A stretch of 64,000 nt of DNA from Stappia sp. (GTDB lineage Bacteria; Pseudomonadota; Alphaproteobacteria; Rhizobiales; Stappiaceae): positions 4,029,001 to 4,093,000 of the forward strand of contig NZ_CP157793.1 in NCBI RefSeq assembly GCF_040110915.1, given 5' to 3'. The translations under genes were made by a program, and so were the position numbers. The notes under the pieces are model-generated. The model was not told where the DNA came from. It worked only from the letters and a program-made list of their open reading frames with translations, and did no database searches. Each line of letters starts with the position of its first letter. The stretch's first letter is position 1. Of the stretch, positions 25,701-36,948 are shown in pieces.

Positions 25701-26750
25701 ATGACCAACAGACGCGATTTTCTCAAGAAGGCCGGCCTGGGAACCGTGGCGGCCGCCGGGGCCTCGACGCTCGCCGCGCCGGCCGTCGTCGGCCAGGCGC
25801 CGCTCAAGTGGCGCCTGCAGACCTACGCCGGCCCGGCGCTCGCCGAGCATGTGATCAAGCCGCATATCGACGCCTTCAACAAGGCGGCCAACGGCGAGAT
25901 GGAGATCGAGCTGTTCTTCGCCGACCAGCTGGTGCCGACGAGCGAACTGTTCCGCGCCATGCAGCGCGGCACCATCGACGCCGTGCAGTCGGACGACGAT
26001 TCCATGGCCTCGCCGACGGAAGTCACCGTCTTCGGCGGCTACTTCCCCTTCGCCAGTCGCTATTCGCTGGACGTGCCGGTGCTGTTCAACCAGTACGGCC
26101 TGAAGGAGATCTGGGAGGAGGAATACGCCAAGGTCGGCGTCAAGCACATCTCCGCCGGCGCCTGGGATCCGTGCCACTTCGCCACCAAGGATCCGATCCG
26201 CAGCCTGGAGGACCTGAAGGGCAAGCGCGTCTTCACCTTCCCGACCGCCGGGCGCTTCATGGCGCAGTTCGGCGTGGTGCCGGTGACGCTGCCCTGGGAG
26301 GACATCGAGGTCGCGGTGCAGACCGGCGAGCTCGACGGCATCGCCTGGTCGGGCATCACCGAGGATTACACGGTGGGCTGGGCCGACGTGACCAACTACT
26401 TCCTCACCAACAACATCTCGGGCGCCTGGGCGGGATCGTTCTTCGCCAACATGGAGCGCTGGAACGAGCTGCCGGAGCATCTCAAGACCATGCTCCAGCT
26501 CGCCATGGACGCCTCGCACTACTATCGCCAGTGGTGGTACTGGGGCGGCGAGGCGAACCTGCGCGTCAACGGTACCAAGCTCGAACTGACCTCCATCCCC
26601 GATGCCGAATGGGCCCAGGTGGAGCGCGCCGCGCGCGACTTCTGGGACGAGATCGCCGCCGAATCCGAGGTCAAGGCCAAGGTCGTGTCGATCATCAAGA
26701 AGTACAACGACGACATGGAAAAGGCCGGGCGGCCCTACCGCTATACCTGA
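25701..26750 (+). CDS. TRAP transporter substrate-binding protein (DctP-type)
   Basis: A periplasmic binding protein of 349 aa with a Tat-type signal (NRRDFLKKAGLGT) ending near residue 30. The DctP core includes LKGKRVFTFPTAGRFMAQFG, where family members place a ligand-binding Arg, and VAVQTGELDGIAWSG. TRAP ligands usually carry a carboxylate, though some families bind ectoine or other zwitterions; the ligand here is unknown. It sits 155 bp after the large permease and is followed by two hairpins, which may let it be made in excess. Confidence 0.93.
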   Translation: MTNRRDFLKKAGLGTVAAAGASTLAAPAVVGQAPLKWRLQTYAGPALAEHVIKPHIDAFNKAANGEMEIELFFADQLVPTSELFRAMQRGTIDAVQSDDDSMASPTEVTVFGGYFPFASRYSLDVPVLFNQYGLKEIWEEEYAKVGVKHISAGAWDPCHFATKDPIRSLEDLKGKRVFTFPTAGRFMAQFGVVPVTLPWEDIEVAVQTGELDGIAWSGITEDYTVGWADVTNYFLTNNISGAWAGSFFANMERWNELPEHLKTMLQLAMDASHYYRQWWYWGGEANLRVNGTKLELTSIPDAEWAQVERAARDFWDEIAAESEVKAKVVSIIKKYNDDMEKAGRPYRYT

Positions 26751-26792
26751 TCCGATGCCGGGGCGGCCGCCGGGCCGCCCCGCGCGAGCCGG

Positions 26793-26829
26793 CGAACCGC
26801 TTCGCTCAAGGACGCGGTTCGTCTTTTCC
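26793..26829 (+). terminator. Candidate intrinsic terminator after the TRAP binding protein
   Basis: An 8-bp stem CGAACCGC (26793-26800) / GCGGTTCG (26814-26821) with a 13-nt loop is followed by TCTTTTCC. Just upstream is a GC-only hairpin, GGGGCGGCC / GGCCGCCCC at 26760-26781, with a 4-nt loop and no T tract. Together they probably terminate or attenuate transcription before the ligase gene, or protect the upstream mRNA. Confidence 0.6.
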
Positions 26830-26862
26830 TGACGGCGACCCGAACACGAGACGACACCCTCC

Positions 26863-28230
26863 ATGGCTGGCACATTGACCTTCGAAGAGCTTTCCCGCCT
26901 CGTTGCAGACGGCGAGATCGACACCGTGCTCACCTGCCTCGTCGACATGCAGGGCCGGCTGATGGGCAAGCGCTACCACGCGCAGATGTTCGTCGATCAC
27001 GCCTACAAGGAAACCCACTGCTGCAATTACCTGCTGGCGACCGATCTGGAGATGTACACGGTCGAGGGCTACCGGGCGACGAGCTGGGCCGGTGGCTACG
27101 GCGACTATGTCATGAAGCCCGATCTCGCCACGCTGCGCCGGGTGCCGTGGCTGGAGGGCACGGCCATGGTGCTGTGCGACGTGCTCGACCATCACACCCA
27201 TGACTCCGTGCCGCATTCGCCGCGCGCGATCCTGCAGCGCCAGATCGCGGCCTTCGAGGCGCGCGGGCTGAAGGTCATGGCCGCCAGCGAGCTGGAGTTC
27301 TTCCTGTTCGAGCAGAGCTTCGAGGAACTGCAGAAGACCGGCTTCCGCGATCTGCGCCCGATCTCCGGCTACAACGAGGATTACCACATCCTCCAGACCA
27401 CCAAGGAAGAGGCGGTGATGCGCCCCTTGCGCAACCACCTCTATGCCGCCGGCATTCCGGTGGAGAACACCAAGGGCGAGGCGGAAACGGGCCAGGAAGA
27501 GCTCAACATCCGCTACGAGGACGCGCTGCTGTGCGCCGACCATCACACCATCGCCAAGCACGCCACCAAGGAAATCGCCTGGCAGCAGGGCCGGGCGGTG
27601 ACCTTCCTGCCGAAGTGGCATCGCGACAAGGTCGGCTCGTCGGCCCACATCCATCAGTCGCTGTGGACGCTCGACGGCGAGAGCCTGTTCCTCGACCGCG
27701 AGGCCGAACACGGCATGTCGCGGATGATGCGCCAGTATGTCGCCGGGCTGATCAAATACGCGCCCGACTATACCTACTTCCTGGCGCCCTACATCAACAG
27801 CTACAAGCGCTTCCAGGAGGGCACCTTCGCGCCCACCAAGACCGCCTGGTCGATCGACAACCGCACCGCCGGGTTCCGGCTGTGCGGCGAGGGCTCGCCG
27901 GCGATCCGCGTCGAATGCCGCATCGGCGGCTCCGACCTCAATCCCTATCTGGCGCTGGCCGCCCAGCTTGCGGCCGGACTGCGGGGCATCGAGGAGGAGT
28001 TGCCGCTCGATCCGCCGGTCACCGGCGATCTCTATCAGGCCGAACGCCTGCAGGACGTGCCGCGCACCCTGCGCGAGGCCACGCAGGCGCTCAAGGCGTC
28101 GAAAATGCTGCGCGAGGCCTTCGGCGAGGGGGTCATCGACCACTACGTGCGGGCCGCGGAGTGGGAGCAGGAGGAATTCGACCGCGTGGTGACCGACTAC
28201 GAGATCGCGCGCGGCTTCGAACGCTGCTGA
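26863..28230 (+). CDS. Glutamine-synthetase-like gamma-glutamyl-amine ligase
   Basis: A 455-aa member of the glutamine synthetase I superfamily resembling PuuA/GlnT-type ligases, which join glutamate's gamma-carboxyl to an amine at the cost of ATP. The beta-grasp domain spans roughly residues 15-105 and the catalytic domain the rest. Metal/ATP-site elements are present: SELEFFLF (Glu143, Glu145), KGEAETGQEEL (about 205-214), AHIHQS (His262, His264) and NSYKRFQEG, then GGSDLNPYLALAA. Context with an aldehyde dehydrogenase and an alcohol dehydrogenase argues against ordinary ammonia assimilation and for glutamylation of an imported amine or amino alcohol. The true amine substrate is unknown. 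Confidence 0.85.
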   Translation: MAGTLTFEELSRLVADGEIDTVLTCLVDMQGRLMGKRYHAQMFVDHAYKETHCCNYLLATDLEMYTVEGYRATSWAGGYGDYVMKPDLATLRRVPWLEGTAMVLCDVLDHHTHDSVPHSPRAILQRQIAAFEARGLKVMAASELEFFLFEQSFEELQKTGFRDLRPISGYNEDYHILQTTKEEAVMRPLRNHLYAAGIPVENTKGEAETGQEELNIRYEDALLCADHHTIAKHATKEIAWQQGRAVTFLPKWHRDKVGSSAHIHQSLWTLDGESLFLDREAEHGMSRMMRQYVAGLIKYAPDYTYFLAPYINSYKRFQEGTFAPTKTAWSIDNRTAGFRLCGEGSPAIRVECRIGGSDLNPYLALAAQLAAGLRGIEEELPLDPPVTGDLYQAERLQDVPRTLREATQALKASKMLREAFGEGVIDHYVRAAEWEQEEFDRVVTDYEIARGFERC

Positions 28231-28233
28231 ACC

Positions 28234-28300
28234 GGCGCGGGTCGCCCGCGCCCGAATTGTTTTGTCCCGAACGCCGCGCCTTTCGCGCGGCCTTCGTTTT
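28234..28300 (+). terminator. Two tandem hairpins between the ligase and aldehyde dehydrogenase genes
   Basis: The first is GGCGCGGG (28234-28241), loop TCG, CCCGCGCC (28245-28252), followed by CGAATTGTTTTGT: a good rho-independent terminator. The second is GCCGCGC (28273-28279), loop CTTTC, GCGCGGC (28285-28291), followed by CTTCGTTTT. It ends 12 bp before the aldehyde dehydrogenase ATG. They suggest termination or attenuation inside the cluster. Confidence 0.65.
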
Positions 28301-28312
28301 CACAGGTGAATC

Positions 28313-29704
<1,392 letters not shown>

Positions 29705-29723
29705 CCCCGGGCCCCGTCTCACG

Positions 29724-29751
29724 GGAGGCCGACACCGGCCGGCGGGCCTCC
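29724..29751 (+). terminator. Hairpin between the aldehyde and alcohol dehydrogenase genes
   Basis: Stem GGAGGCC (29724-29730) / GGCCTCC (29745-29751) with a 14-nt GC-rich loop, followed by TTCGTCCTCTC. The T tract is poor, so this may be an attenuator or processing site rather than a full terminator. Confidence 0.4.
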
Positions 29752-29812
29752 TTCGTCCTCTCGCCGGCCGCATTCCTCTTTCCTCTTTTCCTCCGCTTCA
29801 AGGTTGACCGTC

Positions 29813-30976
29813 ATGAGCGACACCCCTTCCGCCAACTGGTCCTATCCCACGTCCGTGCGCTTCGGCGCCGGGCGCATCTCCGAACTGGGCAAATGCGCCG
29901 CGAGTTGCGGCATGAAACGGCCGCTGCTGGTCACCGACCCGGGCCTCGCAAAGCTGCCGATGACCGGGGCCGCGCTGGAGATCCTGCGCGATGCCGGTCT
30001 CGCGCCGGGGATCTTCTCCGACGTGAAGCCCAATCCGACCGGCGCCAATATCGCGGCCGGGGTGGAGGCCTTTCGTACCGGCGATCATGACGGCGTGATC
30101 GCCTTCGGCGGCGGGTCGGGTCTCGACGCGGGCAAGGTGATCGCCTTCATGGCCGGGCAGACGCGGCCGATGTGGGACTTCGAGGACATCGGCGACTGGT
30201 GGACGCGGGCCGATCCGGACGGGATCGCGCCCATCGTCGCCGTGCCGACGACCGCCGGCACCGGCTCCGAGGTGGGGCGCGCCGGCGTCATCACCAACGA
30301 GGAGACGCATACCAAGAAGGTGATCTTCCACCCCAAGATGCTGCCCGCGATCGTCATCTGCGATCCGGAGCTGACCGTCGGCATGCCACGCTACTTCACG
30401 GTCGGCACCGGCATGGACGCGCTCGCCCACTGCCTGGAGGCCTATTCCTCGCTCATGTACCACCCGATGAGCGACGGCATCGCGCTGGAGGGCATGCGCC
30501 TGGTGTTCGAGAACCTGCGCCGCGTGGCCCAGGAGCCCGGCGACGTGGTGGCGCGCGGTCACATGATGTCGGCCGCCGCCATGGGCGCGGTCGCCTTCCA
30601 GAAGGGGCTGGGCGCGATCCATGCGCTGTCCCATCCCGTCGGCGCGCTCTACGACACCCATCACGGGATGACCAATGCGGTCTTCATGCCCTATGTTCTG
30701 GCCTTCAACCGGCCGCTGATCGAGAAGAAGTTCGAGCGCCTTGCCGGGTTCCTCGGGATCGACGGCGGTTTCGACGGGGTGATGAAGGCGGTGCTCGACC
30801 TGCGCGCCGATCTGGAGGTGCCGCACACGCTGGACGGGCTCAAGGTCGACGGCACGCAGACCGCCAGGATTGCCAAGATGGCGGTGGTCGATCCGACCGC
30901 GGGCGGCAATCCGCGCGAGCTCACCGTCGACGGTGCGACCGAGATCTTCGAGGCCGCGCTCACCGGCAAGCTGTAG
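29813..30976 (+). CDS. Iron-containing alcohol dehydrogenase
   Basis: A group III (iron-dependent) alcohol dehydrogenase of 387 aa. The NAD-binding region includes GVIAFGGGSGLDAGKV and VPTTAGTGSEV. The metal ligands fit Asp202 and His206 (GTGMDALAHCLEAY), His270 (GAIHALSH) and His284 (YDTHHGMTNAV). The ATG at 29813 has AAGG 9 bases upstream; a TTG at 29804 is less likely. It is the last gene of the cluster. Pairing with an aldehyde dehydrogenase and a gamma-glutamyl ligase suggests oxidation of an alcohol group on the glutamylated substrate; oxidation of a free alcohol is the alternative. Confidence 0.92.
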   Translation: MSDTPSANWSYPTSVRFGAGRISELGKCAASCGMKRPLLVTDPGLAKLPMTGAALEILRDAGLAPGIFSDVKPNPTGANIAAGVEAFRTGDHDGVIAFGGGSGLDAGKVIAFMAGQTRPMWDFEDIGDWWTRADPDGIAPIVAVPTTAGTGSEVGRAGVITNEETHTKKVIFHPKMLPAIVICDPELTVGMPRYFTVGTGMDALAHCLEAYSSLMYHPMSDGIALEGMRLVFENLRRVAQEPGDVVARGHMMSAAAMGAVAFQKGLGAIHALSHPVGALYDTHHGMTNAVFMPYVLAFNRPLIEKKFERLAGFLGIDGGFDGVMKAVLDLRADLEVPHTLDGLKVDGTQTARIAKMAVVDPTAGGNPRELTVDGATEIFEAALTGKL

Positions 30977-31045
30977 GCGCGGCGGCGGTCGGCGGGGTCC
31001 TGCGGGCAAAACAACGCGGAAAAGCGCCGGCCGACCTCGCGTCGA

Positions 31046-31074
31046 TTGACAGCCGGTCGCTTCCGACCCTACAC
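31046..31074 (+). promoter_or_regulatory. Candidate promoter of trpA
   Basis: A consensus -35 TTGACA (31046-31051) is followed after 17 bp by CTACAC (31069-31074), a fair alphaproteobacterial -10. It lies 57 bp before the trpA ATG and suggests that trpA is transcribed separately from the catabolic cluster upstream. Confidence 0.55.
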
Positions 31075-31130
31075 CGATGCGCGCCCGCCAACCGTGGCGG
31101 GCGGGCATCTCAAGCGCGGGACGAGGCGAC

Positions 31131-31964
31131 ATGACGAACACGCGGATCGACCGCCGCTTTGCGGCGGTGAAGGCGGAAAACCGGCCGGCCCTTGTGACCT
31201 TCGTCACGGCGGGTGACCCCGACCGGGCGACGTCGCAGGCGATCCTCGACGCGCTTCCCGGCGCCGGCGCCGATGTGATCGAACTCGGCATGCCCTTTTC
31301 CGACCCCATGGCGGAGGGCGTGCCGATCCAGCGCGCCACCCAGCGCGCGCTCGCCGCCGGCCAGCGCATGGACGACACGCTCGACATGGTGCGGGCCTTC
31401 CGCACGCACGACGACGACACGCCCATCGTGCTGATGGGCTATTACAATCCGATCTACGTGCGCGACCCGAAGGTCTTCGTCAGGGAAGCCGTCGAGGCCG
31501 GCGTCGACGGGCTGATCGTGGTCGACATTCCCCCCGAGGCCGACGACGAGCTCTGCCTGCCGGCGCTGGAGGCGGGGCTCAACTTCATCCGCCTGACGAC
31601 GCCGACGACCGACGACAGGCGCCTGCCGGCGGTTCTCGCCAACACCTCGGGCTTCGTGTACTACGTCTCCGTGACCGGCATCACCGGCGCGACGATCTCC
31701 AACCGCGCGAGCGTGGCCGAGGCGGTGAAGCGCATCAAGCGGCACACCGATCTGCCCGTGGCCGTGGGCTTCGGCGTCAAGACGGCGGAGGACGCGGAGG
31801 TGATCGGGCGCGACGCCGATGGCGTCGTGGTCGGCTCCGTGCTTGTCGAGGCCGTGCGCGAAAGCCTTGATGATGCCGGAAAGGCGACGGATAAGACAGT
31901 GGCGGCGGTCACGGAGCGCGTCGCCAGCCTGGCCGAGGGCGTGCGCCGCGCCCGGCCCCAGTGA
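31131..31964 (+). CDS. trpA: Tryptophan synthase alpha chain
   Basis: TrpA cleaves indole-3-glycerol phosphate to indole and glyceraldehyde 3-phosphate, passing indole to TrpB. The 277-aa TIM barrel has the general acid/base Glu in [13 protein letters not shown]. The loop residue equivalent to E. coli Asp60 is Glu here (PMAEGVPIQ rather than PLADGPTIQ); a conservative but notable change. [13 protein letters not shown] and [12 protein letters not shown], part of the phosphate site, are intact. trpF and trpB, usually adjacent in rhizobia, are not in this window; accD follows 73 bp downstream as in related genomes. Confidence 0.94.
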   Translation: MTNTRIDRRFAAVKAENRPALVTFVTAGDPDRATSQAILDALPGAGADVIELGMPFSDPMAEGVPIQRATQRALAAGQRMDDTLDMVRAFRTHDDDTPIVLMGYYNPIYVRDPKVFVREAVEAGVDGLIVVDIPPEADDELCLPALEAGLNFIRLTTPTTDDRRLPAVLANTSGFVYYVSVTGITGATISNRASVAEAVKRIKRHTDLPVAVGFGVKTAEDAEVIGRDADGVVVGSVLVEAVRESLDDAGKATDKTVAAVTERVASLAEGVRRARPQ

Positions 31965-32037
31965 TCGGCGCGCAAGACTGATCGGCGCGCGGAAGCCCTG
32001 AGCCGCCGGACCCGACGAGACACGAACGGAACCTGCC

Positions 32038-33057
32038 TTGAACTGGATCAACAACCTCGTTCGCCCGAAAATCCGTGGCCTGCTGCAGAAGCGGGACGTG
32101 CCCGAGAACCTCTGGATCAAGTGTCCGGAGACCGGCGAGATGGTGTTCCACCGCGATCTGGAGGCGAACCAGTGGGTGGTGCCGAGTTCCGGGCACCATA
32201 TGCGCATCGCCGGCAAGAAGCGTCTGGAGCTGTTCTTCGACAACGGCGCCTATGACGTCGTCGAGACGCCGGAGGTGGTGGCCGATCCGCTGAAGTTCCG
32301 CGACGAGAAGCGGTATACGGACCGGCTGCGGGAGGCCCGCAGCAAGACCGGCCTCAACGACGCGGTGACCGTGGCCACGGGGCTCCTGAAGGGCATGCCC
32401 GTGACGGCGGCGGTGCAGGATTTCGCCTTCATGGGCGGTTCGCTCGGCATGGCCGCCGGCGAGGCGGTGCTGACCGGGCTTGAGGAAGCCGTGCGGCGCA
32501 AGACGCCCTTCGTGCTCTTCGTCGCGTCGGGCGGCGCGCGCATGCAGGAGGGCATCCTGTCCCTGATGCAGATGCCGCGCACGACGATCGGCGTGCAGAT
32601 GATGCGCGAGGCGGGCCTGCCGTTTCTCGTGGTCTTCACCAATCCGACCACCGGCGGCGTGACGGCCTCCTACGCGATGCTCGGCGACGTGCATCTCGCC
32701 GAGCCCGGCGCGCTCATCGGCTTCGCGGGCCCGCGCGTCATCGAGCAGACGATCCGCGAGAAGCTGCCCGAGGGCTTCCAGCGCTCCGAGTATCTCTACG
32801 ATCACGGCATGGTCGACCTGGTGGTGCATCGCCACGATCTGCCGGAGACCATCGCGCGTATCTGCGCCGTGCTGATGCAGACGCCGGTGAGCGCGCCGGA
32901 GCCGGAGGACCTCGTCGCAGCGGAGCCGGAAACGTCCGAGGCGCCCGCGACCGACGCGACCGCGGATCCGGAGCCCGAGGCCGCGACCGGCGCGGCCCCC
33001 GACAAGGATGCCGGGGACGAGGAAACCGCGCCGCGCGAGGCCCCGAAGGCCGGCTGA
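32038..33057 (+). CDS. accD: Acetyl-CoA carboxylase carboxyltransferase beta subunit
   Basis: AccD forms the carboxyltransferase with AccA and supplies malonyl-CoA for fatty-acid synthesis. The 339 aa include the crotonase-like core with [20 protein letters not shown] and [20 protein letters not shown]. The N-terminal zinc ribbon is degenerate: only the first of the four Cys of the E. coli protein remains ([10 protein letters not shown], then [11 protein letters not shown]). That is known from other rhizobial AccD proteins. The C-terminal 50 residues are an acidic Ala/Glu/Pro-rich tail. The start is TTG at 32038, usual for rhizobial accD. Confidence 0.95.
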   Translation: MNWINNLVRPKIRGLLQKRDVPENLWIKCPETGEMVFHRDLEANQWVVPSSGHHMRIAGKKRLELFFDNGAYDVVETPEVVADPLKFRDEKRYTDRLREARSKTGLNDAVTVATGLLKGMPVTAAVQDFAFMGGSLGMAAGEAVLTGLEEAVRRKTPFVLFVASGGARMQEGILSLMQMPRTTIGVQMMREAGLPFLVVFTNPTTGGVTASYAMLGDVHLAEPGALIGFAGPRVIEQTIREKLPEGFQRSEYLYDHGMVDLVVHRHDLPETIARICAVLMQTPVSAPEPEDLVAAEPETSEAPATDATADPEPEAATGAAPDKDAGDEETAPREAPKAG

Positions 33058-33289
33058 CGCAGGCCGTGCCGGTCCCGGACCGGCACGGGCGTTGCGCAGA
33101 CGCGACACCGCCGGGGTCCGGCCTTGCGCGCGACCGGGCGGGCGCGTAAGGCAGGACGGACTGCAGGGCGAAATGCATGGAATGTCCGGCCCCGGCAAGT
33201 GCCGCCCAAGGATCTCCGGACCAGTCTCCGGACCGGGCGTATTCCAGGACGATCGACGGGCGCGGCGCGCCGTCTGACGGGCTTCGACG

Positions 33290-34600
33290 ATGGATCAGGT
33301 CACGCAAATCCTCGACCGGCTTCTGGCGCTGCATCCGCGCGAGATCGACCTCTCGCTCGGCCGCATGGAGCGGTTGATGACGGCGCTCGGCCGCCCGCAG
33401 GACCGCCTGCCGCCGGTGCTTCACATTGCCGGCACCAACGGCAAGGGCTCGACCACCGCCTTCATGCGCGCGATCCTGGAGGCCGCCGGCCTCAAGGTCC
33501 ACGTCTATACCTCGCCGCATCTCGTCGCCTTCAACGAGCGCATCCGCCTGGCCGGCCGGCTGGTGAGCGATGCGCGCCTCGTGGAGGCGCTCGACATCTG
33601 CGAACAGGCCAACGCCGGCGCGGAGATCACCTTCTTCGAGATCACGACGGCCGCCGCCTTCTGGCTCTTCGCCGAAGAACCGGCGGACGTCCTGCTGCTC
33701 GAGGTGGGCCTCGGCGGGCGGTTGGACGCGACCAATGTGATCGACGCCCCGCTCGCCAGTCTGATCACGCCCCTGTCGATGGATCACGAACGCTATCTCG
33801 GCGGCTCCATCGAAACCATCGCGGCGGAAAAGGCCGGCATCCTGAAGCCCGGCGCGCCGGCCGTCATCGCGCCGCAGCCCGACGCAGCCCTTGCCGTGAT
33901 CGAGAAGATCGCGGCACAGCGCGGCGTGCCGCTGTCCGTCTTCGGCCGGGATTTCATGGCTTTTGAGGAAAACGGCCGGCTCGTCTATCAGGACGAGGGC
34001 GGCTTGATGGACCTGCCGGCGCCGAAGCTCTTCGGCGCGCATCAGGCGGTCAATGCCGGCATGGCGATCGCCGCCTTGCGGGCCGCCGGCCGTCTTCCGG
34101 CGACGGCGGCCATCGAACAGGGCCTTGTGTCCGTCGACTGGCCGGGGCGCATGCAGCCGCTCGGGCACGGGCCGCTGCTCGACCAATGCCCGCCGGGCAC
34201 CGAACTGTGGCTCGACGGCGGGCACAACCCCGGCGCGGGCGTGGCGGTCGCCGCCGTCATGGGCGCCCAGCAGGAGCGCGCCGACCGGCCGCTCTATCTC
34301 ATTTCGGGCATGCTCAAGACCAAGGATCCGGTCGGCTTCTTTCGGCCCTTCGCGGGGCTGGCCCGTCATGTGGCGACCGTTCCGCTGGCCTCCACCGATG
34401 CCTTTCGCCCGCCCGAGGATCTGGCCGAGGCCGCGCGCGAGGCGGGGCTTGCCGCGTCGCCCTTCGCGGGGCTCGAGGCGGCGCTCGCCGACCTGCGCGC
34501 CCGCGTCGAGGCGCACGATACGCCGCCGCGCGTGCTGATCTGCGGCTCGCTCTATCTGGCCGGTGAGATCCTGGCGAAGAACGGCATGAAGCCGGCGTGA
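33290..34600 (+). CDS. folC: Bifunctional dihydrofolate / folylpolyglutamate synthase
   Basis: FolC adds glutamate to dihydropteroate and extends folate polyglutamate tails, in the cytoplasm. The 436 aa are a Mur-ligase-type protein with P-loop IAGTNGKGSTTAFMRAILEA, the second conserved segment VLLLEVGLGGRLDATNVI, and LDGGHNPGAG in the C-terminal domain. It lies 232 bp after accD, the usual trpA-accD-folC order, and converges with coaA across 13 bp. Confidence 0.95.
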   Translation: MDQVTQILDRLLALHPREIDLSLGRMERLMTALGRPQDRLPPVLHIAGTNGKGSTTAFMRAILEAAGLKVHVYTSPHLVAFNERIRLAGRLVSDARLVEALDICEQANAGAEITFFEITTAAAFWLFAEEPADVLLLEVGLGGRLDATNVIDAPLASLITPLSMDHERYLGGSIETIAAEKAGILKPGAPAVIAPQPDAALAVIEKIAAQRGVPLSVFGRDFMAFEENGRLVYQDEGGLMDLPAPKLFGAHQAVNAGMAIAALRAAGRLPATAAIEQGLVSVDWPGRMQPLGHGPLLDQCPPGTELWLDGGHNPGAGVAVAAVMGAQQERADRPLYLISGMLKTKDPVGFFRPFAGLARHVATVPLASTDAFRPPEDLAEAAREAGLAASPFAGLEAALADLRARVEAHDTPPRVLICGSLYLAGEILAKNGMKPA

Positions 34601-34613
34601 CCCCGGCGCGGGC

Positions 34614-35591
34614 TCACAGCTTTCTGAGCCGCACTTCGTTGATCGCGTGATCGCTGCCCTTGCCGAGGATCAGGTCGGCGCGCGGGCGGGTCGGGAGGAT
34701 GTTTTCCTGCAGGTTGACCAGGTTGATCTCGCGCCACAGGCCTTCGGCAATCGCCAGCGCCTCGTCCTCGGCCACCGTGGAATACTTGTTGAAGTAGGAG
34801 CCGGGATCGCGGAAGGCGGTCTCGCGCAGGCGCATGAAGCGCGACACGTACCAGTCGTGCAGGATGTCCTCGTCCGCGTCGATGTAGATCGAGAAGTCGA
34901 AGAAATCCGAAACGAAGGGGATTTCCTTGCCGTCGCGCGGCAGATTGGTGGTCTGCAGCACGTTGAGGCCCTCGAGGATGAGGATGTCGGGCCGGTCGAC
35001 GGTGACGAACTGTCCCGGCATGACGTCATAATAAAAGTGCGAGTAGACGGGGGCGCGGACGTTGCGCTTGCCGGCCTTGAGGTCCGACAGGAACTTCAGC
35101 AGCGTCGCCCGGTCGTAGCTTTCGGGAAAGCCCTTGCGCCGCATCAGCCCTTCCGCTTCCAGCACCGCGTTGGGATAGAGAAAGCCGTCGGTGGTGACGA
35201 GATCCACCTTGGGGCTCGCCGGCCAGCGCGCCATCAGCGCCTGCAGCAGGCGGGCGGTGGTCGACTTGCCGACGGCGACCGAGCCGGCGATGCCGATGAT
35301 GAAGGGGTTCTTGACCTCGTTGGAGCCGAGGAACCGGTTGGTGGCGCGGTGGAGCTGCTGGGTCGCCTCCACGTAATAGGCGAGCAGCCGCGACAGCGGC
35401 AGCAGGATCGACTCCACCTGGGCGATGGAGACCGGGTCGTTGAGGCTTTGAAGCCGCCGCACCTCCTCCGCGCGCAGCGTCATCGGGGTGTCGGCCCTGA
35501 GCCGCGCCCATTCCGCCTCGCTGAACACCCGATACGGCGACAGCTCCTCCTCGGTGATCTTCCCGAGACTTTGTTCCATGGCGACCATCAT
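34614..35591 (-). CDS. coaA: Pantothenate kinase, type I
   Basis: CoaA phosphorylates pantothenate, the first and controlling step of coenzyme A synthesis. The 325 aa match type I (P-loop) kinases, with [20 protein letters not shown], the pantothenate-site stretch [15 protein letters not shown], and [20 protein letters not shown]. Several ATGs lie close together (35591, 35588, 35579). It is the last gene of the his operon, a placement common in rhizobia. Confidence 0.96.
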   Translation of the reverse strand: MMVAMEQSLGKITEEELSPYRVFSEAEWARLRADTPMTLRAEEVRRLQSLNDPVSIAQVESILLPLSRLLAYYVEATQQLHRATNRFLGSNEVKNPFIIGIAGSVAVGKSTTARLLQALMARWPASPKVDLVTTDGFLYPNAVLEAEGLMRRKGFPESYDRATLLKFLSDLKAGKRNVRAPVYSHFYYDVMPGQFVTVDRPDILILEGLNVLQTTNLPRDGKEIPFVSDFFDFSIYIDADEDILHDWYVSRFMRLRETAFRDPGSYFNKYSTVAEDEALAIAEGLWREINLVNLQENILPTRPRADLILGKGSDHAINEVRLRKL

Positions 35592-35698
35592 GCCCCAATC
35601 CGTCTCCGGGTCCCCCCGACCCGTGCGAAGCCGCGCCCCTTGCCGTCTTGCGGGGGAGCGCTCTTCGTCCCGTCGCGCGCCTTAGGTCCGCGGACCCG

Positions 35699-36022
35699 TC
35701 AGTCCGCGGTGCGCGACGCCTTTTCCTCCAGTCCGCTCTGTCCGGTGCGCCGGGCCAGTTCCGCCATCACCGCGTCGAGCGGCACGTTGCGCGCCTTCAG
35801 CAGCACGAGCAGGTGATACAGAAGATCCGCCGTTTCGCCGGTCAGCCCGGCGGCATCCTCGTCCAGCGCGGCGATGACCGTCTCGACCGCCTCCTCGCCG
35901 AGCTTCTGGGCGATCTTCGGCACGCCCTTGTCCATCAGCTTGCGCGTATAGGACGCCGGGTCGTCGCTTGCCGCGCGCGCCTCGATGATGCGCTCCAGAT
36001 CCGCGAGTGTGAAGCCGGTCAT
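35699..36022 (-). CDS. hisE: Phosphoribosyl-ATP pyrophosphatase
   Basis: HisE hydrolyses phosphoribosyl-ATP to phosphoribosyl-AMP, the second step of histidine synthesis. The 107 aa have the MazG-like metal-binding pattern in [18 protein letters not shown] and [13 protein letters not shown]. It is a stand-alone protein, not fused to HisI. It lies 36 bp after hisF in the his operon. Confidence 0.95.
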   Translation of the reverse strand: MTGFTLADLERIIEARAASDDPASYTRKLMDKGVPKIAQKLGEEAVETVIAALDEDAAGLTGETADLLYHLLVLLKARNVPLDAVMAELARRTGQSGLEEKASRTAD

Positions 36023-36058
36023 TGGTTCAACAGATCCTTCGGGTTCGCGGCGCGCCGC

Positions 36059-36835
36059 TCACGCGTCCATGCGAACGGGCACGCCGTTCGCCGCCATATG
36101 GGCCTTGGTCTCGTGGATCGTGTGCGTGCCGAAATGGAAGATCGAGGCGGCGAGCACGGCGGTCGCATGGCCGTCGCGAATGCCCTCGACCATGTGATCG
36201 AGCGTGCCGACGCCGCCCGAGGCGATCACCGGAACAGGCACGGCATCCGCGATGGCGCGCGTCAGCGCCAGATTGAAGCCAAGCTTTGTGCCGTCGCGGT
36301 CCATCGAGGTGACGAGCAATTCCCCGGCGCCGAGCTCGACGGCGCGTTTGGCGAAGGCGACCGCGTCGATCCCCGTCGGTGTGCGCCCGCCGTGGGTGAA
36401 GATCTCGAAGCGCTCCGGCTCGCCGGGCGCGTTGACCTGCTTGGCGTCGATGGAGACGACGATGCACTGCGACCCGAATTTTTCGGCCGCCTCGCGGATG
36501 AACTCCGGGGTCTTCACCGCGGCGGTGTTGATCGACACCTTGTCGGCCCCGGCGATCAGCAGCTTGCGGATGTCCTCCACGCTGCGCACGCCGCCGCCGA
36601 CGGTCAGCGGCATGAAACAGGCTTCCGCCGTGCGCCGGACCACGTCGTAGATCGTGTCGCGGCCCTCGTGGCTCGCGGTGATGTCGAGGAAGCACAATTC
36701 GTCGGCGCCGGCCGCGTCATAGGCCTTGGCGGCCTCCACCGGATCGCCGGCATCGACCAGATTGACGAAATTGACGCCCTTGACGACACGGCCGTCCTTC
36801 ACGTCCAGACAGGGAATGACACGCGCTTTCAGCAT
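36059..36835 (-). CDS. hisF: Imidazole glycerol phosphate synthase cyclase subunit
   Basis: HisF uses ammonia from HisH to close the imidazole ring, making imidazole-glycerol phosphate and AICAR. The 258-aa barrel starts [20 protein letters not shown] with the catalytic Asp in that loop; the second catalytic Asp is in [15 protein letters not shown]. Phosphate-binding stretches [11 protein letters not shown] and [12 protein letters not shown] are present. The start at 36835 follows from the family; longer frames are spurious. Confidence 0.97.
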   Translation of the reverse strand: MLKARVIPCLDVKDGRVVKGVNFVNLVDAGDPVEAAKAYDAAGADELCFLDITASHEGRDTIYDVVRRTAEACFMPLTVGGGVRSVEDIRKLLIAGADKVSINTAAVKTPEFIREAAEKFGSQCIVVSIDAKQVNAPGEPERFEIFTHGGRTPTGIDAVAFAKRAVELGAGELLVTSMDRDGTKLGFNLALTRAIADAVPVPVIASGGVGTLDHMVEGIRDGHATAVLAASIFHFGTHTIHETKAHMAANGVPVRMDA

Positions 36836-36948
36836 CTTGGCGGAACCTCGCAGGGCGTTTCGCGGGCGCAGCATAACGGCGCGGGCGCGAAACTGCAAAG
36901 ACGGGAAACCACGGGGAGCAGGCACACGACCGCGCGCGGGCCCCGGGA

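Noticed and set aside
31131-31964. trpA as a pseudogene because of the Asp-to-Glu change
   Set aside because: The reading frame is full length and the other catalytic and phosphate-site residues are intact.
31962-31990. Direct repeat TGATCGGCGCGC twice at the end of trpA as an attachment site
   Set aside because: The copies are only 17 bp apart, with no integrase or tRNA nearby; more likely replication slippage.
32038-33057. accD as a damaged gene because the zinc ribbon Cys residues are missing
   Set aside because: Rhizobial AccD proteins share this loss, and the carboxyltransferase core is intact.
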